From positions 1 to 43,866 of the forward strand of contig NZ_JAEH01000046.1 of the NCBI RefSeq assembly GCF_000518805.1: a DNA stretch of 43,866 nt, in the 5' to 3' direction. Both the position numbers and the translations under genes were made by a program. Under the pieces are notes generated by a model. It was not told the DNA's origin, ran no database searches, and was given only the letters and a program-made list of their open reading frames with translations. The stretch comes from Shewanella waksmanii ATCC BAA-643 (GTDB taxonomy: Bacteria > Pseudomonadota > Gammaproteobacteria > Enterobacterales > Shewanellaceae). This document shows, one piece after another, positions 41,674 through 43,866 of this stretch (within the stretch, counting starts at the first letter, position 1; the number at the start of each line of letters is the position of its first letter).

Positions 41674-41720
41674 ATACAACCCCAAAATGATCTGAAACAA
41701 TCTAAGTTGGCAGCAATATA

Positions 41721-41739
41721 AATGAGAATTGTTTTTATT
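41721..41739. promoter_or_regulatory. Fur-box-like site upstream of the TonB receptor
   Basis: AATGAGAAT-T-GTTTTTATT matches the 9-1-9 Fur consensus (AATGATAAT-N-ATTATCATT) in 14 of 18 positions. It lies about 50 bp before the receptor ATG, in the expected promoter region. Confidence 0.5.
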
Positions 41740-41863
41740 TAAGTTTCTTTACGGAAATTTACAAACTGGTGTGATCTACTACTAATTTACTAAATAAAAA
41801 CTAAATTGTACGAATAAAACCGCATCGAACTAACACTTTGCAACGGATACACAACAAACAAAA

Positions 41864-41889
41864 AAAGCGATGTGTAGTCACATCGCTTT
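41864..41889 (-). terminator. Terminator of glmU
   Basis: An 11-bp perfect stem (41864-41874 with 41879-41889) closes a TAGT loop. On the minus strand a U-run follows (complement of A at 41861-41866). It lies 26 bp past the glmU stop. Confidence 0.82.
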
Positions 41890-41915
41890 GTTGAATTTTA
41901 CCGATAAAATAAGCT

Positions 41916-43280
41916 TTATATCTTGTTTTTTACTGGGCGAGGCCAGCCGCTAATATGACGCTGTTTAGTACGGGTGATCACTAACTCATCTTGGCCAACA
42001 TCTTTAGTGATGGTTGAGCCAGCGCCTAAAGTCGCCCCTTTACCAATAGTCACTGGTGCGACAAGTTGAGTATCACTGCCGACAAATACATTATCTTCAA
42101 TGACCGTAAGGTGTTTATTAGCGCCATCATAGTTACAAGTAATCGTTCCTGCACCAATGTTCACACCGGCACCCACTTGCGCATCACCAATATAAGCTAA
42201 ATGGCCTGCTTTAGAACCTTCTCCTAACACTGCCTTTTTCATCTCAACGAAATTACCAATATGGGCATCTTGTTTTAGCTCGGCACCAGGGCGTAAACGC
42301 GCAAACGGGCCTGCACTGGCATCAACGCCCACTTTTGCGCTTTCGATGATCGAATAGGGCTTAATAACTGCATTGTCTGCAATATCGCAATCAATCAAAA
42401 TCGCGCCTGCACCAATAGTTACGTTATTACCGATAGTCACAGTGCCTTCGATAACCACGTTTACATCAATCATAACGTCCATACCGACACTGACATCGCC
42501 GCGAATATCAATACGAGCAGGGTCCCTTAGATTCGCGCCGTCTAGCATAAGCTGCTCTGCTGCCCGTGCTTGATAAGCTCGCTCAAGTTGTGCCAATTGT
42601 ACCCGGTTATTGGCTCCTTCAACTTCAACCGCTGACTGCGGCTGAGCAGTGGTAATTGCAACTCCATCTTTGTGAGCCATGGCTACGATGTCTGTTAAAT
42701 AGTATTCGCCTTGAGCATTATCAGATGATAGTTGTCCTAGCCAGTTTTTAAGTTGCTTACCCGGCGCCGCCATAATACCGGTATTGATCTCGCTAATCGC
42801 AAGTTGCTCAGGGGTGGCATCTTTTTGCTCAATAATACCCACTACACTACCTTGCTCACGCACTATACGGCCGTAACCTGTCGGATTAGGTAAGTTTACC
42901 GTAAGAATTGCCAAGCCATTGGCTTCGCGAGCTGCTAACAAAGATTCAAGCGTAGCAGCTTGAATAAGTGGTACATCACCATAAAGGATCAATACCGTAT
43001 CATCGTCAGCGATATTATCATTGGCCTGTGCAACAGCATGACCTGTACCTAATTGTTCGGCTTGTAGTACCCAATTGAGTTGCTGTTCGCCTAATCTTGC
43101 CTTTAACTGCTCGGCACCATATCCGTATACTAATTGAATGGCATCGCTTCCGACTTGATGCGCAGTATCGATAACATGTTGCACCATGCTCTTGTGGGCA
43201 ATAGGGTGCAATACTTTGGGAAGATCTGAACGCATGCGGGTTCCTTTACCTGCGGCCAAAATCACTACATTCAATGCCAT
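41916..43280 (-). CDS. glmU: Bifunctional GlcN-1-P acetyltransferase / GlcNAc-1-P uridyltransferase GlmU
   Basis: This 454-residue cytosolic enzyme carries out the last two steps to UDP-GlcNAc. The N-terminal pyrophosphorylase domain has [18 protein letters not shown] (about 7-24) and LYGDVPLI. The left-handed beta-helix acetyltransferase domain starts near 250 with hexapeptide repeats and contains the acetyl-CoA/catalytic region ([26 protein letters not shown] and [10 protein letters not shown]). The length is normal. An AAGGA ribosome site precedes the ATG. In other Shewanella genomes, as I recall, the atp operon lies upstream of glmU; here an insertion sequence is found instead. Confidence 0.96.
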   Translation of the reverse strand: MALNVVILAAGKGTRMRSDLPKVLHPIAHKSMVQHVIDTAHQVGSDAIQLVYGYGAEQLKARLGEQQLNWVLQAEQLGTGHAVAQANDNIADDDTVLILYGDVPLIQAATLESLLAAREANGLAILTVNLPNPTGYGRIVREQGSVVGIIEQKDATPEQLAISEINTGIMAAPGKQLKNWLGQLSSDNAQGEYYLTDIVAMAHKDGVAITTAQPQSAVEVEGANNRVQLAQLERAYQARAAEQLMLDGANLRDPARIDIRGDVSVGMDVMIDVNVVIEGTVTIGNNVTIGAGAILIDCDIADNAVIKPYSIIESAKVGVDASAGPFARLRPGAELKQDAHIGNFVEMKKAVLGEGSKAGHLAYIGDAQVGAGVNIGAGTITCNYDGANKHLTVIEDNVFVGSDTQLVAPVTIGKGATLGAGSTITKDVGQDELVITRTKQRHISGWPRPVKNKI

Positions 43281-43554
43281 GGAGATATCCTTGAGCTGGT
43301 GCTAATTAACATATACGAGAACCCCAATAATATAGGGATTATTTTATCGGCTGATTTTAACGGAATTAGTCTGGAAAAGCGAAGCAGATAGCGGTCAAAG
43401 GCGACTTAACGAATTAGTATTCACACGCCGCTTGAGGGAGAGTACTCGTACACAAGCTGCTAGAATTTATAATTAGTTAGCTGTTATAGGTATTGATCAC
43501 TCAACATATACAAATACTAAAACTGACCCCATGACTTTTAATCAATATGTGGCA
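43281..43554. other. Noncoding region between glmU and the insertion sequence
   Basis: About 270 bp holds no convincing gene. The glmU promoter probably lies near its left end, where TATATT (43328-43333, minus strand) is a possible -10 inside a CCC/GGG hairpin. I see no atpC remnant. Confidence 0.4.
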
Positions 43555-43580
43555 TGTCTAGTCCTAAAATAGGTTGACGG
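43555..43580. repeat. Probable terminal inverted repeat of the IS3-family element
   Basis: The stretch begins TGTCTAGTCC and ends GGTTGACGG, just outside the transposase stop. Starting with TG is typical of IS3 ends. The partner repeat is off the window, so the boundary is provisional. Confidence 0.4.
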
Positions 43581-43586
43581 TTTTTA

Positions 43587-43866
43587 TTAAGCCAGTTGGT
43601 ATTCCCAACTGGCTTTTTCATGCACCTCATTTGGGGTTTTCATTCCTAAACTAAGGTGCGGCCGTAATTGATTATAAATCTCTATCGATTCCTTGATTAA
43701 AACGCCAAGCTCTTTCATCGTTCTGCAGCGACTAAGCAAAAACTCTTGCTTCAAAATACCATTCACACGCTCTGCTTGTGCATTTTGGTAGCAGTCATAT
43801 CCATCTGTCATTGATGGGGTCATTCCATAGGCGGCTAGTGCCGCTTGGTATTCAGATGAGCAGTAC
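43587..43866 (-). mobile_element. Partial IS3-family transposase OrfB, cut by the window edge
   Basis: The 3' end of a DDE transposase enters from the right edge. The frame stays open from the ATG at 43823 to the window end, so the 78-residue reading is only the tail of a longer protein. NAQAERVNGILKQEFL holds the catalytic Glu of the DDE triad, and IEIYNQLRPHLSLGMKTPNEVHE is the normal IS3 C-terminus. It runs leftwards towards glmU. The subgroup cannot be assigned from this part. Whether the copy is intact cannot be told. Confidence 0.88.
43589..43615 (+). terminator. Terminator-like hairpin at the end of the transposase gene
   Basis: An 11-bp perfect stem (43589-43599 with 43605-43615) has a 5-base loop and is followed by TTT on the plus strand. 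It overlaps the last transposase codons. It could stop transcription entering the element from the left. Confidence 0.5.

Noticed and set aside
1..43866. CRISPR arrays, tRNA genes, prophage or toxin-antitoxin modules
   Set aside because: No regularly spaced repeats, tRNA-like cloverleafs, phage genes or paired small toxin genes were seen on either strand.

Overview
The window looks like a chromosomal segment of a Shewanella-type marine gammaproteobacterium. This rests on the protein sequences (CcoG, PstSCAB, NirBD/NasA, a psrABC sulfur reductase with a thiosulfate-type two-component system, GlmS/GlmU), on the order glmU - TonB receptor - DeoR regulator - glmS, which I recall from Shewanella genomes, and on base composition. 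No search was run, so the species is unresolved. It is ordinary, gene-dense core chromosome, with one partial insertion sequence at the right edge and one MITE-like repeat.

Layout. 1-350: tandem P1/P2 promoters and the 16S leader of an rRNA operon that leaves through the left edge (minus strand). 434-3684: ccoG, a small membrane protein, a type II menB and a Fur-boxed DUF2061 gene. 4040-7544: a Pho-box promoter and pstSCAB, without phoU. 7541-17760: a nitrate-assimilation island. cobA-nirB-nirD-narK and a PP2C/protein-kinase fusion run leftwards, and nasA runs rightwards. Two divergent sigma-54 promoters flank a shared NtrC-type site. 17920-18777: yghU. 19009-25676: psrABC under a promoter region holding two near-identical 20-bp palindromes around a perfect CRP site, then divergent thsS and thsR. 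25692-27807: a LysR regulator divergent from a secreted choloylglycine-hydrolase-family Ntn hydrolase. 27861-30416: a GNAT and two divergent membrane-anchored XRE regulators. 30469-33714: a quinone-stress cluster (yhaJ, yqjF, yqjG, pirin). 33760-36179: a secreted esterase and a DUF1254 protein. 36331-36597: the MITE-like element. 36792-43280: glmS, its DeoR regulator, a siderophore-type TonB receptor and glmU. 43555-43866: the 3' end of an IS3-family element.

How the parts work together. NarK imports nitrate, NasA reduces it to nitrite, NirBD makes ammonium and CobA supplies siroheme precursor; nitrogen limitation appears to drive both operons through NtrC and RpoN. ThsS/ThsR probably sense a sulfur oxyanion and switch on psrABC, with CRP as a second input. 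The YhaJ-type regulator probably controls the quinone-detoxification genes. GlmS and GlmU are the first and last enzymes of UDP-GlcNAc synthesis, and the DeoR gene next to glmS has a candidate operator at its own promoter.

The points most worth following are the psrA control region, the membrane-tethered kinase/phosphatase fusion in the nitrate operon, the two head-to-head membrane XRE regulators and the Fur-boxed DUF2061 gene. I found no CRISPR array, tRNA, prophage or convincing wholly new multi-gene system.
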